DNA from: Pyrinomonadaceae bacterium
GTDB taxonomy: Bacteria; Acidobacteriota; Blastocatellia; Pyrinomonadales; Pyrinomonadaceae
Direction of reading: 5' to 3'
Length of the DNA: 39,014 bases
Assembly (NCBI GenBank): GCA_023717605.1
Contig: JAMQPH010000554.1
Location: 1-39,014 of the forward strand
Of the stretch, positions 10,139 through 18,181 are shown piece after piece. Every line of letters begins with the position of its first letter. Position 1 is the stretch's first letter. The translations under genes were made by a program, and so were the position numbers. Under the pieces are notes generated by a model. The model did no database searches, was not told the origin of the DNA, and worked only from the letters and a program-made list of their open reading frames with translations.

Positions 10139-10154
10139 GGTTCAACTCTCCTTA

Positions 10155-11519
10155 TTAAATTCCTGTGGGAAAAGTCTCAGGCACCTCGCCGGCTTCCCAT
10201 TCCGTAGTGCGTTCCAAGGGCTCGACCGCGCGGGTTTCATCGAAATGGAGCACTGCATCAAACTGTGCCGATAATCGGGACTCAAAGTAGTGGCTGGCGC
10301 GCTCCGTTTCCGGTCGATAAATCACGCCGATCGCGCGCTCAAGCATCGGCTCGCGAAGCGCGGCAGTGGCATGGTCTGTATTGCGAAACGTGAGCACGAA
10401 GCGCGGGATGTCCACTTGGTGAAAGAGCGCCTCGTAACTGCTTGCAAGCGCGGGTCGCACTCGTTTGCGTTCCGCGGGCGCATCCCAATTAGAGGCGGCA
10501 GTTACCGTTCCCTCGTAGGTCGTGAGACCGACAAGTATCGCATCACGGCCGTGGCGCTCGCGCACAAGTTGCCCCACGTTCCATTCTCCCTCCTGTCCCA
10601 TGCGAGTCGCGCGCGCGTCACCCAGGTGGGAGTTGTGCTCCCAAACCACGATCTTTGCCTGCGAGTTTTGGGTACGGAGAAACAGCAACAAAGACTCGAG
10701 AGTCTCAACCATGTGAGCATCACGCAGATTCCATGATGAGACCCGTCCGCGAAACATCGAGCGGTAGTACCGTTCAGCGTTCATGACAAGCCGGGCGTTT
10801 TGCGTAGCATAGAAATGTTCGTCGGCAGCCACGCGACCGTCGCGCCAGGCATATTCCGCCGAGTTCCGGTACAGCTCGAGGAGTTGACTGACAACTTCGT
10901 CTTCGCAGGATTCAGCAATGCCGACACCTGTCGCATATCCGTAAGCTTGCTCGTCCTTGCCAAAATGATCGAAGCAAGCATACCGAGAACGAGCACGCTG
11001 CGCCGCCTCAGGATCGATTCGGTCAAGATAATCAAGCACGGCCGCCATGGAGGTGTGCAAGCTGTAGAGGTCCAGGCCGTAAAAACCTACCTTCGTTGCG
11101 GAGGTAGAAAGATCGTCATTATAGGTTCGCAGCCAGCCAACGAAATCCAGCACGTCGGCGTTGCGCCACATCCAAGAGGGGAAACGTTTGAAACCAGACA
11201 ACGCCTCAACCGCATCCGCGTCGCTACCGACGGCGCGGACATAGCGATTGACACGATAGGCGTCGGGCCAATCAGCTTCAACCGCGACAGCCGTAAACCC
11301 TTTTTCCTTTATCAGTCTCTTGGTGATTTGAGCGCGCTCCCGATAGAACTCGTGTGTTCCGTGTGAGGCTTCGCCGATCAGAACCAGCGGAGCGTCGCCG
11401 ATAAGCTTCATCAGCGGCTCATAATCAGTCTTCTCGCCAACCAGCGGGTGAGCGGCTTCGTGTACGACGTCAGTTAATAGGAATGTGCTTTCACGTACCA
11501 TATTCAAATCCTTCACCAC
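10155..11519 (-). CDS. Erythromycin esterase-like family protein
   Basis: LIGEASHGTHEFYRERAQITKRLIKEKGFTAVAVEADWPDAYRVNRYVR ... KIVVWEHNSHLGDARATRMG. Confidence 0.92.
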   Translation of the reverse strand: MVKDLNMVRESTFLLTDVVHEAAHPLVGEKTDYEPLMKLIGDAPLVLIGEASHGTHEFYRERAQITKRLIKEKGFTAVAVEADWPDAYRVNRYVRAVGSDADAVEALSGFKRFPSWMWRNADVLDFVGWLRTYNDDLSTSATKVGFYGLDLYSLHTSMAAVLDYLDRIDPEAAQRARSRYACFDHFGKDEQAYGYATGVGIAESCEDEVVSQLLELYRNSAEYAWRDGRVAADEHFYATQNARLVMNAERYYRSMFRGRVSSWNLRDAHMVETLESLLLFLRTQNSQAKIVVWEHNSHLGDARATRMGQEGEWNVGQLVRERHGRDAILVGLTTYEGTVTAASNWDAPAERKRVRPALASSYEALFHQVDIPRFVLTFRNTDHATAALREPMLERAIGVIYRPETERASHYFESRLSAQFDAVLHFDETRAVEPLERTTEWEAGEVPETFPTGI

Positions 11520-11528
11520 TCAACCCAA

Positions 11529-12197
11529 TTAGGCGGCGTGCTTGCGCGGTGGCTCTTTAGCGTGTTTCAGCAAATAGCAAACTTCTTCGTCGGTGGTTTG
11601 CGAGAAATCCCGGTACCAAAGACCGACGCCTTGAAATGGTTCCGGACTCATGACGCAGACACACGTGGAATCCACGTCCGTCTTGAAAGATTCACACGTT
11701 TCACGTGCAGCGACTGGGGCCGCGACAACGATCTTGGCTGGTCCGAGACGCTTGAGCGCCTTCACGGCTGCACGCATGGTGGAGCCGGTTGCCAAGCCAT
11801 CGTCGACAAGTATCACGGTGCGGCCTTCCACGCTGAGCGGTTTGGCAGCGCCTCGGTAGAGCCAGTCGCGGCGCTCGAGTTCGCGCTGCTCTCGTGCAGC
11901 GACAAGATCTATCAAGTCGTCAGAGATCCCCAGGTAGTTCACTACGTCTTCATTTAGCAAGCGCACATCACCCGTCGCAATGGCCCCCATTGCAAGTTCC
12001 TCAAATCCGGGCACGCCGAGCTTGCGAACCACAAACACGTCCAGCGGGACATTGAGAGCTCGGGCAACCTGATAAGCGACGGGCACACCGCCGCGGGGGA
12101 GAGCGAGCACAATTACGTCGGAACGGTTAGCGTAAGTCTTGAGCTTATTCGCCAGCGCACGTCCCGCGCTAATTCTGTTTGTGAATTGCATGGTCAC
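11529..12197 (-). CDS. Phosphoribosyltransferase family protein
   Basis: LALPRGGVPVAYQVARALNVPLDVFVVRKLGVPGFEELAMGAIA ... GRTVILVDDGLATGSTMRAAVKAL (PRPP-binding loop). Confidence 0.93.
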   Translation of the reverse strand: MTMQFTNRISAGRALANKLKTYANRSDVIVLALPRGGVPVAYQVARALNVPLDVFVVRKLGVPGFEELAMGAIATGDVRLLNEDVVNYLGISDDLIDLVAAREQRELERRDWLYRGAAKPLSVEGRTVILVDDGLATGSTMRAAVKALKRLGPAKIVVAAPVAARETCESFKTDVDSTCVCVMSPEPFQGVGLWYRDFSQTTDEEVCYLLKHAKEPPRKHAA

Positions 12198-12207
12198 CTC
12201 CCTGTTA

Positions 12208-12933
12208 TCATTGCAAGTGCTTTAGAAACCATTTCGCAGCGAGATTGGCGACCTCTTCTAACTTGCCGGGCTCCTCAAACAGGTGCGTGGCGCCGGGTAT
12301 GATCTTCAACTCCTTTACGCATCGGAGCTGTGCGTAAGCATCTTCATTCATCCGAATGACTGGCCCATCAAGACTCCCGACTATCAGGAGCGTCGGTGCC
12401 TTAACATGATGTAAGGCTTCTCCGGCCAGATCAGGTCGACCGCCGCGAGAGACAACTGCGCCCACCTTTTCCCCACGCTCGGCAGCGGCAACCAAGGCAG
12501 CGCCGCCTCCGGTGCTCGCTCCGAAATAACCGGGGCGCAAGTGACTGGTTTCGTTCTCTCCCGCGAGCCACTTGGTCGCGGCGACCAGCCGGCGGGCAAG
12601 CAGGTTGATGTCAAAACGAAATTCACGCGTGTTGTTGTCGATTGCTTCCTCTTCACGTGTGAGTAAGTCAAAAAGCAGAGTGCCGACACCGGAGTTACAA
12701 ATCACGCGCGCCACGTATTGGTTTCGCGGGCTATGACGACTGCTGCCGCTGCCGTGTGCGAACAAGACGATTCCGGTCGCATCCTTCGGCACGGTTAGTT
12801 CACCGCTAAGTAAAACCACGCCAGCCCTGATCTGAACTTCGCCTGTCTTCACTATCGCTTTGTTCGCCGGTGTTGCAGTCATCGCCATCACCGCAATGCC
12901 CGTCGCACTTAAAAAGAGTCGGTGCGAATTCAC
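12208..12933 (-). CDS. Alpha/beta hydrolase, dienelactone hydrolase-like
   Basis: IVLFAHGSGSSRHSPRNQYVARVI...GYFGASTGGGAALVAAA...PTLLIVGSLDGPVI...IPGATHLFEEPGKLEEV. Overlaps the upstream ORF by 4 nt. Confidence 0.88.
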   Translation of the reverse strand: MNSHRLFLSATGIAVMAMTATPANKAIVKTGEVQIRAGVVLLSGELTVPKDATGIVLFAHGSGSSRHSPRNQYVARVICNSGVGTLLFDLLTREEEAIDNNTREFRFDINLLARRLVAATKWLAGENETSHLRPGYFGASTGGGAALVAAAERGEKVGAVVSRGGRPDLAGEALHHVKAPTLLIVGSLDGPVIRMNEDAYAQLRCVKELKIIPGATHLFEEPGKLEEVANLAAKWFLKHLQ

Positions 12934-13451
12934 TCTCGCTGCCAGCTCACCCGAGCCAGTTTGTTCTCGTGCGAGAAATCGTAATGAGCGCGGCCGCTAA
13001 ATGCTTTTTCAAGAGCATGACCTAAGCGCTGCGCCAAATGTTCGGTTGTTGTCGTAACGGTAAGCTTGTGACGGTCACCACGCTTCCATTCCATAATGCG
13101 AGCCAATGGATTGTCCTCCGCCGCCCTTTCCGCTTCGTTCCGGAGCAACTGTTCAATCTCTTCATGATGCGTGACGAAAAAGGCGCCATCCAGATAGACA
13201 AATCCACGCGGTTCGCCGGTGCGCTGTTGGGCGCAAGCGGGGCAAACAGTGACCTCAGGCGGTCGCCAATGTTTGTGCTGTTGATCTCCAGAGCCTGTAT
13301 TTGCGGCGGTCCAACGTCGGTTGGCATACACTGCTCCACAATCTCCACAAACTGCGGGCTCCTTCATAGAGCGCGATGGACGATGGCGGCCCGCTTCGTG
13401 ATCGACTCGTTTTGTAAATGTCGCGTTTGTATATTTCCTCTTGCCAGGCAT
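12930..13451 (-). CDS. BCAM0308-like zinc-ribbon protein
   Basis: CGDC...CPAC pair (AVCGDCGAVYANRRW; VTVCPACAQQRTGEPRGFVYLDGAF); family name recalled, not searched. Confidence 0.65.
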   Translation of the reverse strand: MPGKRKYTNATFTKRVDHEAGRHRPSRSMKEPAVCGDCGAVYANRRWTAANTGSGDQQHKHWRPPEVTVCPACAQQRTGEPRGFVYLDGAFFVTHHEEIEQLLRNEAERAAEDNPLARIMEWKRGDRHKLTVTTTTEHLAQRLGHALEKAFSGRAHYDFSHENKLARVSWQRE

Positions 13452-13522
13452 AAAGTCCTCACTCTGAAATTAAAAAACAGTCGCTCTCGAAATTAGAAGT
13501 AGGCAACGCTCGTGCCTTCTTT

Positions 13523-13795
13523 TTGGACACGTGGCAAAGCAGAATCCTTGCAAAAGACCAGGAAATCCGCGCGTTTGAAGAGGAGGTGATCCAAGGCTCA
13601 ATAGACGCCGAAAAAGTAGCGGAGTTTGACGCAACGAATGCGTGGGTTTCCGCAAGAACGAAGCAATTCGGTGACGTCAAACGGCGTGAATTGATGAAAA
13701 ATGCACTCGATCAGCGGAACGCTGATTGCCAGTTCTTAGATCAAATATTGTTGCTCTGGTGTGTTAGCGGGATGGTTCTACGTGTTTATCCATGA
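13523..13795 (+). CDS. Small hypothetical ORF
   Basis: ORF of 90 aa, no recognised family; may not be expressed. Confidence 0.25.
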   Translation: MDTWQSRILAKDQEIRAFEEEVIQGSIDAEKVAEFDATNAWVSARTKQFGDVKRRELMKNALDQRNADCQFLDQILLLWCVSGMVLRVYP

Positions 13796-13796
13796 G

Positions 13797-14303
13797 ATGA
13801 CTGACGAAGAATGTCGCGGCGCCTTACAGAAGGCGAGCATCGGGCGACTGGGATGTGCGCTCAATAACAAGCCGTATGTTGTGCCGATCAATTTTGCGTT
13901 TGATGGTCATTACATTTACGGATTCACCACGCTTGGACAAAAGGTCGAGTGGATGCGTGCAAATCCGTCAGTATGCTTTGAACTGGATGAAACGATCAGT
14001 CACAACCAGTGGATGAGTATCATCGTATTCGGCCGATACGAGGAATTACCAGATGCGCCGGAGTTTAAGAATAGCCGTATTCAGGCGCACGCGTCTCTGC
14101 AAAAGCGAGCACTGTGGTGGGAACCGGCCTACATTTCACAAGAGCATCGTGACCAAAAGCACTCTCTGACACCGATCTTCTATCGTATACACATCGAGAA
14201 AATGACAGGCCATCGCGCGACTCTTGATGAGAGTGAGAAATGTGCTGCCGTCGCCGCACGCGCCGTTAACCGAGGATGGCTGGACAGGCTCCTCCATTAC
14301 TGA
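13797..14303 (+). CDS. Pyridoxamine 5'-phosphate oxidase-like FMN-binding protein
   Basis: MTDEECRGALQKASIGRLGCALNNKPYVVPINFAFDGHYIYGFTTLGQKVEWMRANPSVCFELDE. ATG 13797 is in frame with the listed ORF (13761). Confidence 0.85.
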   Translation: MTDEECRGALQKASIGRLGCALNNKPYVVPINFAFDGHYIYGFTTLGQKVEWMRANPSVCFELDETISHNQWMSIIVFGRYEELPDAPEFKNSRIQAHASLQKRALWWEPAYISQEHRDQKHSLTPIFYRIHIEKMTGHRATLDESEKCAAVAARAVNRGWLDRLLHY

Positions 14304-14406
14304 TCTTCAGAGCCTAATATACTTTTAGAGTTTCCTCTGTTGGCGAAATAACGCCTGGCCAATAAATTCGTTGAAGGTTTCTCGTACCGAGTCGACGCAG
14401 CTGTAA

Positions 14407-14880
14407 TTACGAGGAGACTTTGCGTTCGTTAGGCTGAGACCGCCGAACGATTTCCACGGAGCACTTCGCATGATGAACCACGGCGCTCGATACTGAGCCC
14501 AGGAGTAGTCGATTCCACGCGCCCAGGCCGCGTGAGCCCATGACAATTAGATCGGCGCCCCAATGTTCAGCTTCTTCCACGATCGCTTCTCGGGGTGAGC
14601 CTTGGATCGTCTCGCTGCTGATCTTCAGCGTTTTGTCTTCGATGGTCTTCAGTTTCTCCAGAGCTGCGTCGATAACGGCTTGTGCGGCTTCACGAACCGC
14701 TCTCTCCACTTGATCAAAGTACTCCTGTGACGGGACCCAAGGCTCCATACCAACCATCAATGGCGTTTCAGCAGCCGTAATGACCTTGACCTCACTTTGC
14801 GGCGGCCACGGCCGTTGCGCGACTTCCTCAACTGCCGCGGCGCTGTCCGCCGAGCCGTCAACTGCTAATAAGATTTTCAT
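14407..14880 (-). CDS. Universal stress protein, single domain
   Basis: MKILLAVDGSADSAAAVEEVAQRPWP...ADLIVMGSRGLGAWNRLLLGSVSSAVVHHAKCSVEIVR; G-2x-G-9x-GS motif. Confidence 0.93.
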   Translation of the reverse strand: MKILLAVDGSADSAAAVEEVAQRPWPPQSEVKVITAAETPLMVGMEPWVPSQEYFDQVERAVREAAQAVIDAALEKLKTIEDKTLKISSETIQGSPREAIVEEAEHWGADLIVMGSRGLGAWNRLLLGSVSSAVVHHAKCSVEIVRRSQPNERKVSS

Positions 14881-15147
14881 TGCACACCTTAGAGTTCCGG
14901 TTTTACTGCCAAGACGGTAATCACGGTTGGATCCACGAACGCTCGCTGCAGCAAACTTCAACCTTGCGGATCGCAGAAAGCATGCCAGCCTTTGCTCGAT
15001 AGTTCTTGCGGCTTTTTAGAGCGGCATGGTTCACAAACTGCGCAGTTTCCCACAGTCGTGCGAGTTTTTACAGCAACTGCGGCACAAGGCTGATCCCCTT
15101 TAAGGCGAATTTGACTAGCACTGATCTTTGCCCTTCTCAGCGGAAGT

Positions 15148-15435
15148 GTGCTGTACATCCTCTTTTGCGGCATCACCAACCGTTACTCACCAAATACCAC
15201 CGTCGCGCTGTTATTGATTTTTCTGGAGGGAGTCATTCTGCTTCTGAATAACGGTCAGTGCCCATTAACTACGCTCGCCAGGAATTTGGGCGCGTCTGAT
15301 GGCCAGGTGGCTGATATTTTCCTGCCCAGGTGGTTTGCCGATCGCCTCTTCGGAATTTGCACGCCGCTGTTCATAGGGTCGACTGTTCTGCTATTGACTC
15401 GGAGGTTGTGGGGATCGAACCATTCGGCAAATTAG
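15148..15435 (+). CDS. Small membrane protein, possibly 5'-truncated
   Basis: VLYILFCGITNRYSPNTTVALLLIFLEGVILLLNNGQCPLTTLARNLGASDGQVADIFLPRWFADRLFGICTPLFIGSTVLLLTRRL. Frame is open back to a stop at 15112 (LALIFALLSGS...), so a hydrophobic N-terminus lacks an obvious start. Confidence 0.5.
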   Translation: MLYILFCGITNRYSPNTTVALLLIFLEGVILLLNNGQCPLTTLARNLGASDGQVADIFLPRWFADRLFGICTPLFIGSTVLLLTRRLWGSNHSAN

Positions 15436-15680
15436 TGAAAGATGAAAGCATGGCTTCTGGATCTACATGTCGTTGAAGGCGAATTGCCGTTTCGGCGTTC
15501 GCCTCTCATTCCGCAAGAGGCAGAAGCTATTAGGGAGTTTTTCAGGGTTGCGCAATGAACCTATAGGAGGCGACTAGAAATGCCAAAGATGTGCGCCACG
15601 TGGAGACACTTGCCGTAATCAAGATGTCGACATAAATCGTCGCCCAACGCGAAAAACTTTTTCAGCGTTGCCAGAGCAAA

Positions 15681-15784
15681 ATGCGGAGTGCGCCGGCAGA
15701 ACGAAGCGACAGGGCGCTTTGGAGGGTTTTTAAGGCTCAGCAATCCAAAGCGGAGTCGCGCTTCGCTTGCCTCCGCACTCCATA
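15681..15784. repeat. About 100-bp imperfect palindrome (REP/MITE-like hairpin)
   Basis: Left arm GGAGTGCGCCGGCAGAACGAAGCGACAGGGCGCTTTGGA versus reverse complement of right arm GGAGTGCGGAGGCAAGCGAAGCGCGACTCCGCTTTGGA. Confidence 0.65.
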
Positions 15785-15840
15785 TCAACTTTTCACCACA
15801 CTGCCGGGTTCAATTAAATGGCGCGTTTGACTACGCCGAC

Positions 15841-16290
15841 TTATTTCGGCTTCTCCTCAATGATTTTAACTGTCACCTTTTCGCGCTTCTTTCGGGGTGG
15901 CAACCCCTGCAGCAGCGCTTCCTCCCTCTCAGATTTCACCAACTGATTCCCGATTTTTTCGCCCGGAAACCACATTTCAGAAAGGAAGTATTGATCGCCG
16001 TAGCGATTGAAGATTAGCTTGCCCCTGGCAGGTCGTTCCGCGCTTTGCACGGCGTGCGTGCAGACTATTTCCGCGGAGCGATTATCTTCGCTTTTTACAA
16101 GCACCGTCAGGCCACTGGCACTAGTAATGGGCTGCAGACTGTATTTGCCAGCCGGTAGCTGTTGGCGGCAGACCGTAAAATCGAAGGGGATATTAACCAC
16201 AAGAGTTGTTTGAGCACCGGCGTCTGCGACGGCGGTTAGGGTCAGTAACAACGCCAGCATGATTAAGCCGGGAAAATTTCTTGACCACAT
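15841..16290 (-). CDS. Hypothetical secreted protein
   Basis: MWSRNFPGLIMLALLLTLTAVADAGAQTTLVVNIPFDFTVCRQQLPAGKYSLQPI; signal peptide; start 16290 in frame. Confidence 0.75.
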   Translation of the reverse strand: MWSRNFPGLIMLALLLTLTAVADAGAQTTLVVNIPFDFTVCRQQLPAGKYSLQPITSASGLTVLVKSEDNRSAEIVCTHAVQSAERPARGKLIFNRYGDQYFLSEMWFPGEKIGNQLVKSEREEALLQGLPPRKKREKVTVKIIEEKPK

Positions 16291-16629
16291 TGTTGTCTCC
16301 TTTCTGGCGCAAAATGGTTCGGAAACGATCTCCACCAGTCTCCCGCCAGTGTTTGCTTCATCGACTCTGTTTTAACCCTTGATTTAGCAAGTTTCATGCC
16401 CACCCGAAGTTTCGCTCGAGCTGAGGAGCTTTCCAGAATGTGAAACTAGCACCAGTGGGGAAAATTGCGACGCTCGGATTCTGCCGTTGCGAGATCCTCC
16501 TCAGGCCTGTTTTCCACGAACAGGGCTGGTTCACCAAAAAAAGGCGGGATTTCCGACATTTGCTTTTGGCGTGGAAGTTGCACTTTACGACTGAGTCTGA
16601 CCAAGCTCCGATCGATAAGGAGGACCACC

Positions 16630-16899
16630 GTGCTGAGGTTTCGAACCAAACTGCTGCTTGCCTTGATGTTCGCCTTTGGCCTTGGCATTGGATTTCTTTC
16701 CGGGCTGTCCGACGGCCTTTATTCGGCTGCCTGCCTGTTCGTTCTGCCAATCCTTGTAGCTCTGGGCGGTGCTTCCATCATTAAGGACTTGAGCCAAGAA
16801 CGCCCGAGGAAAACTGAAGTCGCACAATCCGAGAAGGACCAACAGGACGTCAGCTGGGCCCCACGCAGCCTGAAGGTTTGGTTGAAACGAGCCGGTTGA
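16630..16899 (+). CDS. Small membrane protein with GTG start
   Basis: AAGGAGG a few nt upstream of GTG at 16630; VLRFRTKLLLALMFAFGLGIGFLSGLSDGLYSAACLFVLPILVALGGASIIKDL. Confidence 0.6.
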   Translation: MLRFRTKLLLALMFAFGLGIGFLSGLSDGLYSAACLFVLPILVALGGASIIKDLSQERPRKTEVAQSEKDQQDVSWAPRSLKVWLKRAG

Positions 16900-16953
16900 T
16901 AAAAGTGTGGTCGCCGATCTCGAAAGTCTGATTGGGTGGTATAGGCCATTCCT

Positions 16954-17895
16954 TTACTCCGCCACCGATCTCCGCCGAAGGACTTCTACGGAACAATGCG
17001 CGCGCGCTGCTGCCGTCGCCGAAACGCTACCGAGCAGCAAGCGATCAATACCCCTGGTGCCTTTCGCTCCCACAAAAAGCGACTCTGCATTCCATTTTTC
17101 GGCCTCTTCAACTAGTACAAGCTTCGGGTTTCCCTTCGTGAGAACGACTGAAGCCGTAAGCCCTGCCTTGCGAAGCTTGCCTGCCGCAGCTTCGAAAATC
17201 TTGGTGAGCTGATCTACATCACTTTGATTGCCAACTTCAAACCACTTCACGACTTCCGGCTGCGCGGGATCCGGCGTTAAAAACATCACGGTGTCGAGCA
17301 CGACGACCAGTCGCACCTCGCTTCCCCTGGGCCAGTTTCGCGCAGCTACCTCATCCAGCACAGCGTAAGAGTCCGATGACCCATCCATGCCAATGACAAT
17401 CCGCACGGGCAGTTCATCTACCATGACTCGACCGCGGGCCACGCGCACAGACGTCCGCGCCTCATAAAGAACTCTCTGGGATACGCTGCCCAGAATTAAC
17501 CGTCCTCCCATTGCTGTATGGCCATGTGAGCCAACCAAGATCAGGTCGGGCTTCCACTCGTCCGCTCGTTTGAGCAGTGCCCCGGCAGGAGAATCGGCAC
17601 AGGCCTCAGCGCGGAGTTGCCAATCCGGAAAGAGCCTTGCGACCTGAGCCTTTCCTTTCTCCGCCAGATCGCGTGCCTGCGCAACTGCCTTTGTTGCATG
17701 TTCATGTGCCTGCCTCACGCCTGCCGGCACGTACATCGGAAAGACGTAATCCACTTCCTTAGTTGGAGTCGGTTGAAATACGTCAGCAACTGTCATGACC
17801 ACGGCTTCGCAATCCTTTGGCAGCCCGGCGCGGCGCAGGTCTCGAAGCGCTGCCTCAGCAGATTCGGAGCCGTCGTACCCGATCAAGATCTTCAT
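16954..17895 (-). CDS. Universal stress protein, two tandem domains
   Basis: MKILIGYDGSESAEAALRDLRRAGLP...VGSHGHTAMGGRLILGSVSQRV...IVIGMDGSSDSYAVLDEVAARNWP...VGAKGTRGIDRLLLGSVSATAAARAHCSVEVLR. The listed 400-aa ORF has a spurious N-terminal extension. Confidence 0.93.
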   Translation of the reverse strand: MKILIGYDGSESAEAALRDLRRAGLPKDCEAVVMTVADVFQPTPTKEVDYVFPMYVPAGVRQAHEHATKAVAQARDLAEKGKAQVARLFPDWQLRAEACADSPAGALLKRADEWKPDLILVGSHGHTAMGGRLILGSVSQRVLYEARTSVRVARGRVMVDELPVRIVIGMDGSSDSYAVLDEVAARNWPRGSEVRLVVVLDTVMFLTPDPAQPEVVKWFEVGNQSDVDQLTKIFEAAAGKLRKAGLTASVVLTKGNPKLVLVEEAEKWNAESLFVGAKGTRGIDRLLLGSVSATAAARAHCSVEVLRRRSVAE

Positions 17896-18181
17896 TTTTC
17901 CCCTCACATCGATCTTCCCTGCATTTTTGTTAGAGGCCATCGGTTTATCCAAACCTTCGCAGTTTGTACATCTGACTGCAAGGCATGTACCCGGCAACAT
18001 AAATGGCCCCGGTGGAGCATTTGAGCGCAAAAGCCCTAGTGGCTTTCGATGAACGGGAAAAGCGTGGGTTTCCTCGCATTTGAGTGGGGAACTTCTCGCA
18101 CCCGAGCGCGATAAACACTCGGTTCGCGACAGGAATGTTGCTTCGAAGGTCGGCACATCCTTTGCACTTCAAAATGCGGCA

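Noticed and set aside
16954-18156. Full 400-aa N-terminally extended USP
   Set aside because: The USP fold starts at MKILIGYDGSES (17895); the extension is unrelated sequence antisense to the P-ATPase 5' region.
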